Virus record (IMG/VR): IMGVR_UViG_3300036651_001908
Span: 59,756 to 123,755 of that record
Source: a virus
Length of the DNA stretch: 64,000 bases
Reading direction: 5' to 3' (one strand)
Below the pieces are notes generated by a model. The model ran no database searches, was not told the DNA's origin, and saw nothing but the letters and a program-made list of their open reading frames with translations. The first letter of the stretch is position 1; each line of letters starts with the position of its first letter. The position numbers and the translations under genes are program-made. Positions 27,653-35,553 of this stretch are shown piece by piece.

Positions 27653-27795
27653 CGCTCCGGGCCGAAGACGCCCCGGGGTACATCGCGGACCTGATCCGGA
27701 CAGCGGAACATCATCTGGAGCAGGCACACGGACTGCTGGACGCAGCAGAGCAGATCATGAAGAAGATGGCGGACGGGGAGAAGATCAGTCTATGA
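27649..27795 (+). CDS. Small helical protein between helicase and primase genes
   Basis: 48 residues, ATGA overlap with the DnaB stop and ATGA overlap with the next gene. One long amphipathic helix with heptad-like Leu/Ala/Ile positions. The size and coupling suggest a replisome accessory peptide, but no family was recognised. Confidence 0.6.
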   Translation: MTLRAEDAPGYIADLIRTAEHHLEQAHGLLDAAEQIMKKMADGEKISL

Positions 27796-28244
27796 TACAG
27801 GGCATGCAGAACCGCACCCTCTGGCACGCACCGGACCTGACGATGGTGGACGAGCCGCTACTGCTGTCTCTAGTCAAGTACCGGCTACACAAGGACCGGC
27901 AGTTGCTCCCGCCCTTCCCGGAGTTCGAGGCGCAGGCAAATCTTGTTTCCTCGTACACCCTGGACGACAAGCAGATGCCGATCCTCGACCTGGACTTCGA
28001 CCACCTCGTGGTGGAGTCCACCACCGACGGGCACCACCACCTGTACATCAACGTGCCGATGAGCCGGATGAAGTGGCGCGTCCTCATGCTCGTGCTGTGG
28101 TGGACCGGCGTGGTGGAGATGGGCAACGCGGTCTGGTCTCTTCGTCGCGGGGCGAACTTCGTCCGTCCGCCTCAGGTGAAGAAGACAGCGGTCGAGAGCG
28201 TCAAACCGACGTACGGCTGGATCTTCAAACTCAAGGAGCACTGA
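27792..28244 (+). CDS. Hypothetical protein of the replication operon
   Basis: 150 residues from ATG 27792 (ATG 27804 also possible). Contains a beta-type centre (MPILDLDFDHLVVEST) and a Trp-rich helix (LVLWWTGVVEMG). The D-x-D-x-D-H arrangement resembles neither a nuclease nor a polymerase motif clearly. Coupled to the primase-like gene by ATGA. AAATCTTSTT at 27938-27947 encodes Asn-Leu-Val. Confidence 0.7.
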   Translation: MIQGMQNRTLWHAPDLTMVDEPLLLSLVKYRLHKDRQLLPPFPEFEAQANLVSSYTLDDKQMPILDLDFDHLVVESTTDGHHHLYINVPMSRMKWRVLMLVLWWTGVVEMGNAVWSLRRGANFVRPPQVKKTAVESVKPTYGWIFKLKEH

Positions 28245-28792
28245 TGCGTGGGCTGATCGCACTGGCGAACAGCCGCATGACCATCGTGGATGCCTACCGG
28301 CAGTGTGGGCACGACATCTATGAGGCCTACGGCGCCAAGTTGTACTGCCCGTGGGGCTTCCTGCACCACGACGGTGGCACCTCCCGCTCCCTGCGGCTGT
28401 ACCTGGATGACAACTCCTCCTACTGCTTCGCCTGCTCCGAGCGACTGGATCCGGTGGGGGTGTACCGGAAGACGCACGACCTCTCGGCCAAGGCTGCGGC
28501 CGAGCGGATCCTGGAGGACACCAACTACCGGCCACCGACGCCCGAGCAGGTGTGGGCGGACGCCCTGGCCTACCACCCGGAGCCAGACCGTACTGCTCTT
28601 GCCGCTGCGCTGGAGATGTACTTGACTGACCTCGATCCCGACTTCGAGGAGCACGCGCTCACCGGGGTGGTCAGCCACTATTACTCCGCGGTGCTGGAAC
28701 TACTGTCGTCCGTCCATACCGATGAGGACGCTGCGCTCTGGCTGGCCATGGCCAAGACCGGCATGGCCGGAAAACTTGAAATCAGTGGTTGA
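28244..28792 (+). CDS. DNA primase-type CHC2 zinc-finger protein
   Basis: 182 residues from ATG 28244. The first 75 residues resemble the zinc-binding domain of bacterial and phage primases: LYCPWGFLHHDGG, then SLRLYLDDNSSYCFACSE, with ligands Cys-His-Cys-Cys, then a helix region. The rest is helical; no TOPRIM or catalytic polymerase domain follows, so this is either the zinc-finger half of a split primase or a regulatory primase protein. Position beside DnaB supports a priming role. Confidence 0.75.
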   Translation: MRGLIALANSRMTIVDAYRQCGHDIYEAYGAKLYCPWGFLHHDGGTSRSLRLYLDDNSSYCFACSERLDPVGVYRKTHDLSAKAAAERILEDTNYRPPTPEQVWADALAYHPEPDRTALAAALEMYLTDLDPDFEEHALTGVVSHYYSAVLELLSSVHTDEDAALWLAMAKTGMAGKLEISG

Positions 28793-28817
28793 CAGCGTGG
28801 TGTAGAGAGACTATGGT
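28789..28817 (+). promoter_or_regulatory. Sigma-70-type promoter
   Basis: TTGACA at 28789-28794, 17-base spacer, TATGGT at 28812-28817. Expected start near 28824, ahead of the gene at 28857. Confidence 0.7.
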
Positions 28818-28856
28818 GTAGATCACAAGGTCACCAAAGATCCTGAGGAGGACACC

Positions 28857-29096
28857 ATGACCAACAACACCACTCTCCGTCTCGGACAGCCCGTCACCTA
28901 CACCGACAGCCGCGGCTACCAGAAGGCTGCCTTCGTGGTCGGCACCAGCGACTCGGTCCAGCCGGGCCACGACCTGCCCGTGCCCGATGAGGGCCACGCG
29001 CACCTCGCCATCTTCTCCCCGACCGGTGCGGTCTACGCCCGGCACAACATCCCGGAGGCCGTGGACGCCTTCTCCACTCAGGCCTACACGGTCTGA
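28857..29096 (+). CDS. Small hypothetical protein with its own promoter
   Basis: 79 residues behind GAGGAG. A small beta protein (LRLGQPVTYTDSRGYQKAAFVVG, split across strands) with no recognised family. It lies between a consensus promoter and a strong terminator and so is probably a separately and highly expressed early transcript. Confidence 0.75.
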   Translation: MTNNTTLRLGQPVTYTDSRGYQKAAFVVGTSDSVQPGHDLPVPDEGHAHLAIFSPTGAVYARHNIPEAVDAFSTQAYTV

Positions 29097-29107
29097 GTCC
29101 CCAGGCC

Positions 29108-29147
29108 AGCCGCACCCCGCCCCTCGTCCGGCCGGGTGCGGCTTTCC
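29108..29147 (+). terminator. Terminator after the 28857-29096 gene
   Basis: Arms 29108-29117 and 29134-29143 pair over 10 bases, followed by CTTTCCT. It isolates the small transcript upstream. Confidence 0.8.
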
Positions 29148-29167
29148 TATCTACAGGAGCAACCACC

Positions 29168-29647
29168 ATGACTCGCCTCGCACTCATCGACATCGATGGC
29201 GTCTTAGCCAACGACTCGCACCGCACGCCGCACGCCATCCTCCGGGAGTGGGCCGAGTACTTCGACCCCGAACGGATGCTGGCTGACACCGTGTGGCCCG
29301 AGGGGCGTGCCCTGGTCCAGCGCTTGTGGCTGAGGAGAACGGAGATTGCCTACCTCACTGGGCGTCGGGAGGACCGGCGCGATGTCACAGAGCGGTGGCT
29401 GATCAACAACCGCTTCCCCTACGGTCAGTTGTACATGCGCCACCCCGACATGAAGATGCGCCTGGCTGAACTGAAGGCCTCGATCATCCGGGACATCAAG
29501 CAGGCAACACCGACTCTGGACATCGTCCTCTACGACGACGACCCTGAGGTCATCCGTACCGTCCGTGAGGAGTTCGGGGACGACACCGCGGTGCACTGCA
29601 CCTGGTACGTCAAGCCGGACGAACTCATCCGCCGCGCTTCCGCGTGA
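29168..29647 (+). CDS. HAD-superfamily phosphatase (PNK 3'-phosphatase-like)
   Basis: 159 residues, ATG behind CAGGAG. HAD motif I is LIDIDGVLAND (residues 5-15), motif II is YLTGRRED near 60 and motif IV is VLYDDDPEV near 123. This resembles the phosphatase half of T4 polynucleotide kinase, which removes 3' phosphates from nicked nucleic acid; no kinase domain is attached. It may repair ends made by host nucleases; a nucleotidase role is possible. Confidence 0.8.
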   Translation: MTRLALIDIDGVLANDSHRTPHAILREWAEYFDPERMLADTVWPEGRALVQRLWLRRTEIAYLTGRREDRRDVTERWLINNRFPYGQLYMRHPDMKMRLAELKASIIRDIKQATPTLDIVLYDDDPEVIRTVREEFGDDTAVHCTWYVKPDELIRRASA

Positions 29648-29655
29648 GGAGGTGA

Positions 29656-29853
29656 ATGATGGACATTGCAATCTCAACCTCGCTCACCATCGTCTTCGTG
29701 GCGTTCTGCGCGATGCTGGTCGCAGGCTGCGTCTGGGTCGTCGTCGTGATCGTCACGGCCATCCGGAAGCGTCTCGGCCGGGTCGCCCCGGTCGCCCCTG
29801 GTCGGCACCACCTGGACGTGGCATGCGATCCGGTACAGGACTTGACGGAGTAA
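29656..29853 (+). CDS. Small single-pass membrane protein
   Basis: 65 residues behind GAGGAGGTGA. One N-terminal transmembrane segment (about residues 6-34) and a basic cytoplasmic-type tail. Its last codons contain the -35 box of the promoter at 29842-29870. Function unknown. Confidence 0.7.
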   Translation: MMDIAISTSLTIVFVAFCAMLVAGCVWVVVVIVTAIRKRLGRVAPVAPGRHHLDVACDPVQDLTE

Positions 29854-29870
29854 CCCGTCGCATATATAGT
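29842..29870 (+). promoter_or_regulatory. Consensus sigma-70 promoter
   Basis: TTGACG (29842-29847), exactly 17 bases, TATAGT (29865-29870). Expected start near 29877. It overlaps the end of the membrane-protein gene. Confidence 0.85.
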
Positions 29871-29876
29871 TGCCTC

Positions 29877-29985
29877 AACGTCGCGAGCCGTGGATCCCCC
29901 TCCACCGACCCGATGTCCAGGCAGCGATTCTTCACTCTCGCTGCTACGGAGCGGCGGGCTCTTCCCCAGTAGCCCGCCGCTCCCC
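29877..29985 (+). ncRNA. Candidate small RNA or structured leader before the clamp-loader genes
   Basis: About 107 bases between a consensus promoter and a 13-bp GC-rich hairpin (29948-29960 with 29971-29983) without a credible ORF. There is no T-run after the hairpin, so it may be an attenuator or leader for the 30003 operon rather than a free small RNA. Confidence 0.4.
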
Positions 29986-30002
29986 CTGTCACTGGAGACA
30001 AA

Positions 30003-30800
30003 ATGGAAATCTTCGGACACACCGCCATCGTCAACTCTCTACGCAACGAACTCCCAGCAGTCTCCCTCTTCGTCGGCCCGCGCTCTATAGGCAAGTGGAC
30101 CTGCGCTGAGGTCATCGCCAAGCACCACGGCATCACGCACGTCCTCGAAGTGCCCCGGCTCAACGTTGAGACGGCACGAGCGCTGGCCAGCCACAGCCAG
30201 GTGGCCACACCGGACGGCAAGGCGCTGGCCATCGTCCGCCTCGGGGACTACACCGAGGAGCGGGCGCCGCAGAACATCCTGCTGAAGTCTCTAGAGGAGC
30301 CCGCCGAGGGCCACCACTTCATCCTCATCTCCCATGACCTGGTCGCGGAGACCGTCGCCTCTCGCGCGACCCGCTTCGAGTTCGGCTACCTGTCGGTGGC
30401 GTCCATCGAGCACGCGCTCCGCCAGCGTGGGCTGCCCGAGCACGAGGTGACACAGTTCGCGCGCCAGTGCCACGGCCGGGTCGGGGATGCCCTGCACATG
30501 GCCGATCTTTTGCAGAAGAAGGCCCTGGTGATCACGGCCATGCGGGCTATCCAAGAACATGATTCCGAATCTCTAGCCCGGTGCGCCGATGCCTGGACTC
30601 CTGCACACACAGAAACGGCGGTGGCATGGTGTTACGAAGCGATCATCGGGAGGGACAAGTCCCGCCTGTTCAGCAAGGCGGAATTGGGCGACATGTCCAG
30701 GAAGACAGCGACTCGTATCCTGATCGCCCTACGCGACACGCATCGGCCCCGGCTGGTGGTGAGGGGCTCGCTGCAATCCGTCCTGTCGGCAATGGGCTGA
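30003..30800 (+). CDS. Clamp-loader delta'-like subunit
   Basis: 265 residues. Shows the AAA+ clamp-loader signature with a degenerate P-loop (GPRSIGKWT, about 26-34), the hallmark NILLKSLEEPAEGHHFIL (about 91-108) and an SRATRF sensor-type motif; the C-terminal half is helical. Delta' helps load the sliding clamp for the polymerase. Together with the delta-like gene at 31368 it implies that this phage polymerase uses a clamp, possibly that of the host, since no clamp gene is seen here. Confidence 0.8.
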   Translation: MEIFGHTAIVNSLRNELPAVSLFVGPRSIGKWTCAEVIAKHHGITHVLEVPRLNVETARALASHSQVATPDGKALAIVRLGDYTEERAPQNILLKSLEEPAEGHHFILISHDLVAETVASRATRFEFGYLSVASIEHALRQRGLPEHEVTQFARQCHGRVGDALHMADLLQKKALVITAMRAIQEHDSESLARCADAWTPAHTETAVAWCYEAIIGRDKSRLFSKAELGDMSRKTATRILIALRDTHRPRLVVRGSLQSVLSAMG

Positions 30801-30943
30801 CCAAGGCGCACATCGGGATCATCACCCTGTGGTGTCCCGTGTGTCAGGAGGATGGCGTAGCCTATTCAGTCATGGTGGCGAACGCCTGGATCCGACACCA
30901 CGACAACCTTCACGCTCTAGAGGACTCCGATGTATCCCGATGA
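30797..30943 (+). CDS. Very small C2H2-like zinc-finger protein
   Basis: About 48 residues if it begins at CTG 30797, which overlaps the previous stop as CTGA in the way ATGA does elsewhere here; no ATG, GTG or TTG lies before the first Cys pair. It has WCPVC and, about 20 residues on, RHHDNLH, a Cys2-His2 spacing. It overlaps the next gene by 14 bases. The start is uncertain. Confidence 0.45.
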   Translation: MTKAHIGIITLWCPVCQEDGVAYSVMVANAWIRHHDNLHALEDSDVSR

Positions 30944-31178
30944 CCTGACCGACATGACTGGGATGCAGGTCATCCTCAGTGAAGCCGTGGGGCGTGACAA
31001 CGCCATCGTGATGGAGGGTGAACCGTGGTTCAACGCCAAGGTCGCCATGCACCCGCTGGACTTCTACGAGATGGGTACTCCTCCCGGATCGCTGAAGCGA
31101 CTGGAGAAGGGGCTCGACTACCTGCTCGCTGAGGCCAACCGGCAACTGGATCAACTGGAGGCCCGCCTTGCTGCCTGA
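30930..31178 (+). CDS. Small hypothetical protein of the clamp-loader operon
   Basis: 82 residues from ATG 30930. N-terminal acidic/Met-rich part, then a heptad-like C-terminal helix (LKRLEKGLDYLLAEANRQL). Overlaps both neighbours. No family recognised. Confidence 0.65.
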   Translation: MYPDDLTDMTGMQVILSEAVGRDNAIVMEGEPWFNAKVAMHPLDFYEMGTPPGSLKRLEKGLDYLLAEANRQLDQLEARLAA

Positions 31179-31368
31179 GAACCATGAGTACGAAGTGCTC
31201 CGCCTGCTGGTGGTCTCCTACCCCTCCACCTGCATCGCGGATGACCGGCACCGCATCCGTCCGGGCGACAAGGCTGCCCGGCTCCAGCGTGCGGACAACC
31301 CCATGTGGCCGGTGCCTGGGCTGGTCTGCTACAAGTGCGCCAAGGGCATGCGTAGGGCGGTTGCCTGA
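31168..31368 (+). CDS. Small Cys-pair protein before the delta-like gene
   Basis: 66 residues from TTG 31168, overlapping the previous gene by 11 bases and ending in TGATG with the next. Contains Cys near residue 22 and CYKCAKG near 54, a plausible zinc ribbon. Function unknown. Confidence 0.6.
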   Translation: MLPENHEYEVLRLLVVSYPSTCIADDRHRIRPGDKAARLQRADNPMWPVPGLVCYKCAKGMRRAVA

Positions 31369-32348
31369 TGTCCACGTTTTCGGCCTGGTGGAAGGCCTAC
31401 CAGGATGGCAAGGGCATCCGGCAGATCACTTACGTCTGCGGCACCGAGAAGATCCTGGTGGATGAGGTGGTCGGTGGCATCCAGCGCTCGGTGGCCGACG
31501 CATGGGGATCCATGAACCTGGCGGTCACCGAGACCAATCAGCGGGAAATCTGGGAGATGCTGGACCGGCGTCCGATGTTCTACACCAACGCACTCACCGT
31601 GCTCTACCACGCGCAGGAACTCCAGGACACCCAGCGGCTGTGGGAGTGGTGGAAGAACAAGAAGTACAACCCGCACCACTATCTAATTCTTGTTTCTGAT
31701 CTGGACGCCGCGCCCCGCCAGCAGGTCGGTGACCCGAAGGAGCACAAGACCGAGGTCGTCCCCCACCTGCGCTTCGGTGCCGCGGGCTGGCTCATCGAGT
31801 GCAAGCCCTTCACTCAAGCCACCACGTCCACCGCCGTCCAGTGGGTGCGCTCGAAGGTGGAGATGACCGACGCCGTCGCCGGGCACCTGCTCAACCGTGC
31901 CGATGGTGACCTCCGGCTGGTGCGGGACGCGACCCAGAAACTCAAGGTGTTCCCTGGCACCATCACCCAGAGTGTGATCAACGACCTCTTCACCGCCGTG
32001 CCCCGTGACTCCTTCGTGGATGCCCTGCTCGCCCTCGACAAGAAGACTGCCCTCGCCGCGCTGGAGCGCCTGCCCACCGAGGACTACTCCAGGACGCTGG
32101 GCATGCTGGACTCGTCTCTAGAACTGGCGGGGACGGTCCATGACTTCGAGACGAACAACAAGCCGAGGCTCGAACTGATCAAGGCGGCAGGCAAGAAGGC
32201 TTGGCTGCTGCCGGAGGTGGAGAAGGTCGCGAAGCACTACGACCTGAAGCGGCGCAACCGGACGCGGCAACTGCTGCTCATGGCCGACGAAGCCCTCCAG
32301 GGTGGCGAGACCACGGGAGTGTTCGAGTCGCTGGTGGCGCTGTGGTAA
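31368..32348 (+). CDS. Clamp-loader delta-like subunit (HolA fold)
   Basis: 326 residues. ITYVCGTEKILVDEVV at residues 17-32 matches the start of DNA polymerase III delta, followed by HYLILVSDLDA, a cysteine-proline region, and the helical ADGDLRLVRDATQKL segment where delta proteins have a G-ND--R---E-EKL motif. Delta opens the sliding clamp. Paired with the delta'-like protein upstream. AAT-TCTTGTT at 31685-31694 is a one-mismatch copy of the dispersed motif. Confidence 0.75.
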   Translation: MSTFSAWWKAYQDGKGIRQITYVCGTEKILVDEVVGGIQRSVADAWGSMNLAVTETNQREIWEMLDRRPMFYTNALTVLYHAQELQDTQRLWEWWKNKKYNPHHYLILVSDLDAAPRQQVGDPKEHKTEVVPHLRFGAAGWLIECKPFTQATTSTAVQWVRSKVEMTDAVAGHLLNRADGDLRLVRDATQKLKVFPGTITQSVINDLFTAVPRDSFVDALLALDKKTALAALERLPTEDYSRTLGMLDSSLELAGTVHDFETNNKPRLELIKAAGKKAWLLPEVEKVAKHYDLKRRNRTRQLLLMADEALQGGETTGVFESLVALW

Positions 32349-32554
32349 AGCGCGCCCGCAACTACCGGCTCGGCAAGTGGGGGTACCGAGGGGTGCGCTA
32401 CCACGAGCACTCGGACCTGTTCCAAGCCCGGTGCTGTGGTGAGGAGACCTACCACGAGGAGCCCGAGGACGCCGCCCGCGCGTACGATGCCATGGCCAAG
32501 AGGCACTTCGGTGACTCCGCCATCCTGAACTTCCCGGAGGAGACCGATGACTAG
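32342..32554 (+). CDS. Free-standing AP2-domain protein
   Basis: 70 residues from GTG 32342, overlapping both the delta-like gene and the polymerase gene. Nearly the whole protein is an AP2/ERF-type DNA-binding domain: YRGVRYHEHS, then FQARCC, EEPEDAARAYDAMAKRHFG and ILNFPEE match the plant and phage AP2 pattern, including the YRGVR start and AA-AYD-AA-- helix. In phages AP2 domains usually sit on HNH endonucleases; here no nuclease domain is present. It could be a remnant of a homing endonuclease or a small DNA-binding factor of the replisome. Confidence 0.8.
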   Translation: MVKRARNYRLGKWGYRGVRYHEHSDLFQARCCGEETYHEEPEDAARAYDAMAKRHFGDSAILNFPEETDD

Positions 32555-34937
32555 GAACTACGCGGCGATTCGGTCAGCCGAAAAGTTTGAGGCCTTCGTG
32601 CAGCGCCTTCTCGAAGAGGGCAAGCCGTTCGGGTTCGACATCGAATCCGGCTACTCCGGTCCAGACCTGGCAGGAGCAGCGCTGCTGCCCTTCCATCCCC
32701 GCTGGATCATGACGGGGTTCTCCTTCACGAACAGTGTCGAATGGGGCCGTTACGTCCCGGTCGCCCATGACACCGGGCAGAACGTAGACGACCCCCGGCG
32801 CACGGCGGCGGCGTTGTGGCGGCTCTTGCAGAGCGGTAAGGGTGTGGCGCATAACGCTTCCTTTGAATTGTTGGGGCTGTCGCGGTGGTTCCGAGACATG
32901 CTCTCGGATGATCCTGAACTCGGCCTGGAAGTACACAAGTCGAAGGGCACGTTCCCGATCTACAGCGACACGCTCATCGAGGCCTACTGCACCGGGCTGT
33001 TCGCTCCGCAGAACACTGGCGGCCCCGGCATCGGCCTGAAGGGGCTGACCAAGTTCGTCTTCGACCACCAGATGGTGGAGTTCAAGAGTTTGTTCGACAA
33101 GTATACGACGAAGGTGAGGTTCAACTCTCTACCGCCCGAGGGTGTCAACGTCGAATACGCCTGCGAAGACAGTGTGTGGTGCCTGGCCCTGCACCTGAAG
33201 CACTACCCGCTGGTGAAGGACTCGTTCATCTTCAAGACCGAGATGCAGTTGCAGCCGGTGCTGACCGAGATGGAGATGGAAGGCCTGCTTCTCGACTGGG
33301 GGAAGATCCACGAGAAGACTGAGGAGGTGCAGCACTTCCGCGACAGGATGAACGAGGAAATCATGGCCAACCTCTCCGAGCGGATGGGCGAGGTCATCAA
33401 CTTCAACCTGGCCTCCACCAAGGAACTCGGAAATCTTCTTTTCGAACGGCTCGGCCTGCCGATCAAGAACCGTAGCGAGAAGACCGGCGCCGCATCCACG
33501 AGCGAGAAGGCGCTGCACGCCATCGCCCAGCGGGATCCCGTCGTCGCTCGCGTCCTGGAGTACCGCGAGGTCAACAAACTCCTTGGCTCCTACCTCCGCA
33601 AGTACGACACCGAACTCAACTACTGCGACTGTGGCCGAGCCCACCCGAACCACAAGCAGACGGGGGCAGCGACCGGCCGCATGTCGGTGGACCAGGTCTC
33701 GTATCAGCAGTGGCCGAAGCCGTACCACTACGAACTTGGTGACGGCACGACCTTCGACCTGAACTTCCGCGACCTGCTCATCTCCCCGAAGGAGTACCGC
33801 ATCGTCGGCTACGACTTCAGTCAGGTGGAGTTGCGTGTGCTCGCAGGGCTGGCCAACGAGACGGCTCTACTCAAGGCCTTCGCGGACGGCACCGACATCC
33901 ACAAGGCCACGGCCAGCCAGATGATGGGCATCCCGCTCGACCAGGTCACGAAGAAGCAGCGCGCCCAGGGCAAGACGCTGAACTTCGCGGTGGTCTACGG
34001 CTCCGGGCCCGCGAACATCGCTGAACTGCTGACCACCCCCGATGCCCCGGTCACCACCGAGGACGCTCAGGAACTCCTCTCGAAGTACTTCGCCGCCTTC
34101 TCCAACCTCAAGGGCTGGATGGATGAGCAGGTGGAGTTCGGGCGCAAGAACAAGTACGTGCTCACACCGTTCGGCCGTCGCTTCACCATCTGGGAGTACG
34201 ACTCCCACAACGGCTGGATCGTCAGCAAGGGTGACCGCATGTGCGTGAACGCCCCGGTGCAGGGCGGCGCTGCGGATTACATGAAGATCGGCATGGTGCG
34301 GGCGCAGCGGGCGATCAAGAAGGCCGGGCTCCAGGAGAAGATCCGCCTGGTGATGACAGTGCACGACGCCCTGGAGTTCTACGTGCACGAGTCGGTCAGC
34401 ACGCAGGAGGTCATCGATCTGATCACGCCGCAGGTGTCGTTCAAGGTGAAGCACCTGCCGAACCTGCCGGAGATTCTGGCCGAATGGCACGAGGGTCCGA
34501 CGTGGGGCAGCGTGGTGGATGTGCTGCTCGACGCTGAGAAGCACGTCACCGGCTATGAACTGGATGGGGTGGAGGGGATCTTCGAGACGTGGCAGGAAGT
34601 GCTGGCGGCTACCACCGCCGAGCCTGATCCGGTGACCGAGCCCGAGGAGGAACAGGGAAGTCCCATCCCGGTAGAGTCACATGTCTCTGGATACACCATC
34701 TCGATCCCGCGGATGCCTGATGAGCAGCAACTGACATCGTTCCTCGCTTTCATGAATGAACACCCCGGGTCTCATCCGGTGGTCGTTGCGAGTCCTGCTG
34801 GCAACATCACCATGGAGACGAGACATACGCTGCCACCGTTTGCTGTGACTCAGATCAGTATTCTTCTCGGCGGCGCATCGGTCACTGAGACCAGGGAGAA
34901 CTCGCTTGAAAATCTTGTTCGGGAGTTGGAACTGTGA
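32547..34937 (+). CDS. polA: DNA polymerase I (family A) with 3'-5' exonuclease and a C-terminal extension
   Basis: 796 residues. The DEDD exonuclease domain begins with FDIESG (about 29-34); polymerase motif A is YDFSQVELRVLAG near 421, motif B KTLNFAVVYGSG near 475, motif C VHDALEF near 605. No 5'-3' exonuclease domain. After the usual polymerase end (about residue 665) comes an acidic linker and an extra ~100-residue domain. It should replicate the phage chromosome with DnaB and the clamp-loader pair. Two exact AAATCTTSTT copies lie in the gene (33431-33440 and 34910-34919). Confidence 0.95.
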   Translation: MTRNYAAIRSAEKFEAFVQRLLEEGKPFGFDIESGYSGPDLAGAALLPFHPRWIMTGFSFTNSVEWGRYVPVAHDTGQNVDDPRRTAAALWRLLQSGKGVAHNASFELLGLSRWFRDMLSDDPELGLEVHKSKGTFPIYSDTLIEAYCTGLFAPQNTGGPGIGLKGLTKFVFDHQMVEFKSLFDKYTTKVRFNSLPPEGVNVEYACEDSVWCLALHLKHYPLVKDSFIFKTEMQLQPVLTEMEMEGLLLDWGKIHEKTEEVQHFRDRMNEEIMANLSERMGEVINFNLASTKELGNLLFERLGLPIKNRSEKTGAASTSEKALHAIAQRDPVVARVLEYREVNKLLGSYLRKYDTELNYCDCGRAHPNHKQTGAATGRMSVDQVSYQQWPKPYHYELGDGTTFDLNFRDLLISPKEYRIVGYDFSQVELRVLAGLANETALLKAFADGTDIHKATASQMMGIPLDQVTKKQRAQGKTLNFAVVYGSGPANIAELLTTPDAPVTTEDAQELLSKYFAAFSNLKGWMDEQVEFGRKNKYVLTPFGRRFTIWEYDSHNGWIVSKGDRMCVNAPVQGGAADYMKIGMVRAQRAIKKAGLQEKIRLVMTVHDALEFYVHESVSTQEVIDLITPQVSFKVKHLPNLPEILAEWHEGPTWGSVVDVLLDAEKHVTGYELDGVEGIFETWQEVLAATTAEPDPVTEPEEEQGSPIPVESHVSGYTISIPRMPDEQQLTSFLAFMNEHPGSHPVVVASPAGNITMETRHTLPPFAVTQISILLGGASVTETRENSLENLVRELEL

Positions 34938-35467
34938 TCCCTGAACTGGAGAAGTACGACACCCCGCTCGCCGGGGTGGAGCAGCGGATGACCGGCTGGG
35001 TGGAGGAGGCGCTGGAACTCCGGCACGGCGCAGCCGAGGATCCGGACGGCACCCTCGACGGCATCCTCTTGGTGATCTTTCCCGATGAGGTGATCCACGC
35101 CTTGCAACGGGTGCGCGCCCGTTCCGACCGGGTCGATGGGCTGCTGGCCAACATCACCCGCGCCCGAGGCAGGCTCCGTCGCATGCAGGCCAACGCCAAG
35201 TTCGAAGCCGAGCGTGCCTACGCTGAGGCAGCCAGCCGGGGGCTCACCCACCGGGTGGACTTCTCCTCCGCCAAGGAGCGGGACAGCAACGCCCGGCTGG
35301 ATTCTTTTGAACAGGAACGCGTCGCTCACCATGCCGCCCAGGCGGTGGCCATGGCGGACGAATGCTACGAGGTCATCCGTGACATCTCGTGGCAGTTGAA
35401 CGGCATGCGCACCGAACTCCGGGCCGTGCTGAACGCCCTCCAGATGGAGTCCAGTTTGGAGCGGTAA
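34934..35467 (+). CDS. Coiled-coil hypothetical protein
   Basis: 177 residues, GTG/ATG region overlapping the polymerase stop. A helical, Arg/Ala/Glu-rich protein with two coiled-coil segments (about 55-100 and 125-175). Its position between the polymerase and ssDNA-binding genes suggests a replisome accessory role; no family was recognised. Confidence 0.7.
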   Translation: MIPELEKYDTPLAGVEQRMTGWVEEALELRHGAAEDPDGTLDGILLVIFPDEVIHALQRVRARSDRVDGLLANITRARGRLRRMQANAKFEAERAYAEAASRGLTHRVDFSSAKERDSNARLDSFEQERVAHHAAQAVAMADECYEVIRDISWQLNGMRTELRAVLNALQMESSLER

Positions 35468-35480
35468 CCTCCTGAGTATT

Positions 35481-35527
35481 ACACGGACGTGTGATAGACT
35501 CATCCCCGGCATCAGGATCGTGATGCC
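35481..35527 (+). promoter_or_regulatory. Palindrome and hairpin upstream of the ssDNA-binding protein gene
   Basis: ACACG-GA-CGTGT (35481-35492) is a perfect palindrome, TAGACT at 35495-35500 could be a -10 box, and GGCATCA/TGATGCC (35508-35527) forms a 7-bp hairpin in the leader. Arrangement suggests a regulated promoter; the -35 is poor. Confidence 0.4.
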
Positions 35528-35553
35528 ACCCACAGAACAAGAAATGAGACGAC

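Noticed and set aside
27791-27804. Leaderless promoter before 27792/27804
   Set aside because: TATGAT is well placed but there is no -35, and the ATGA coupling explains translation.
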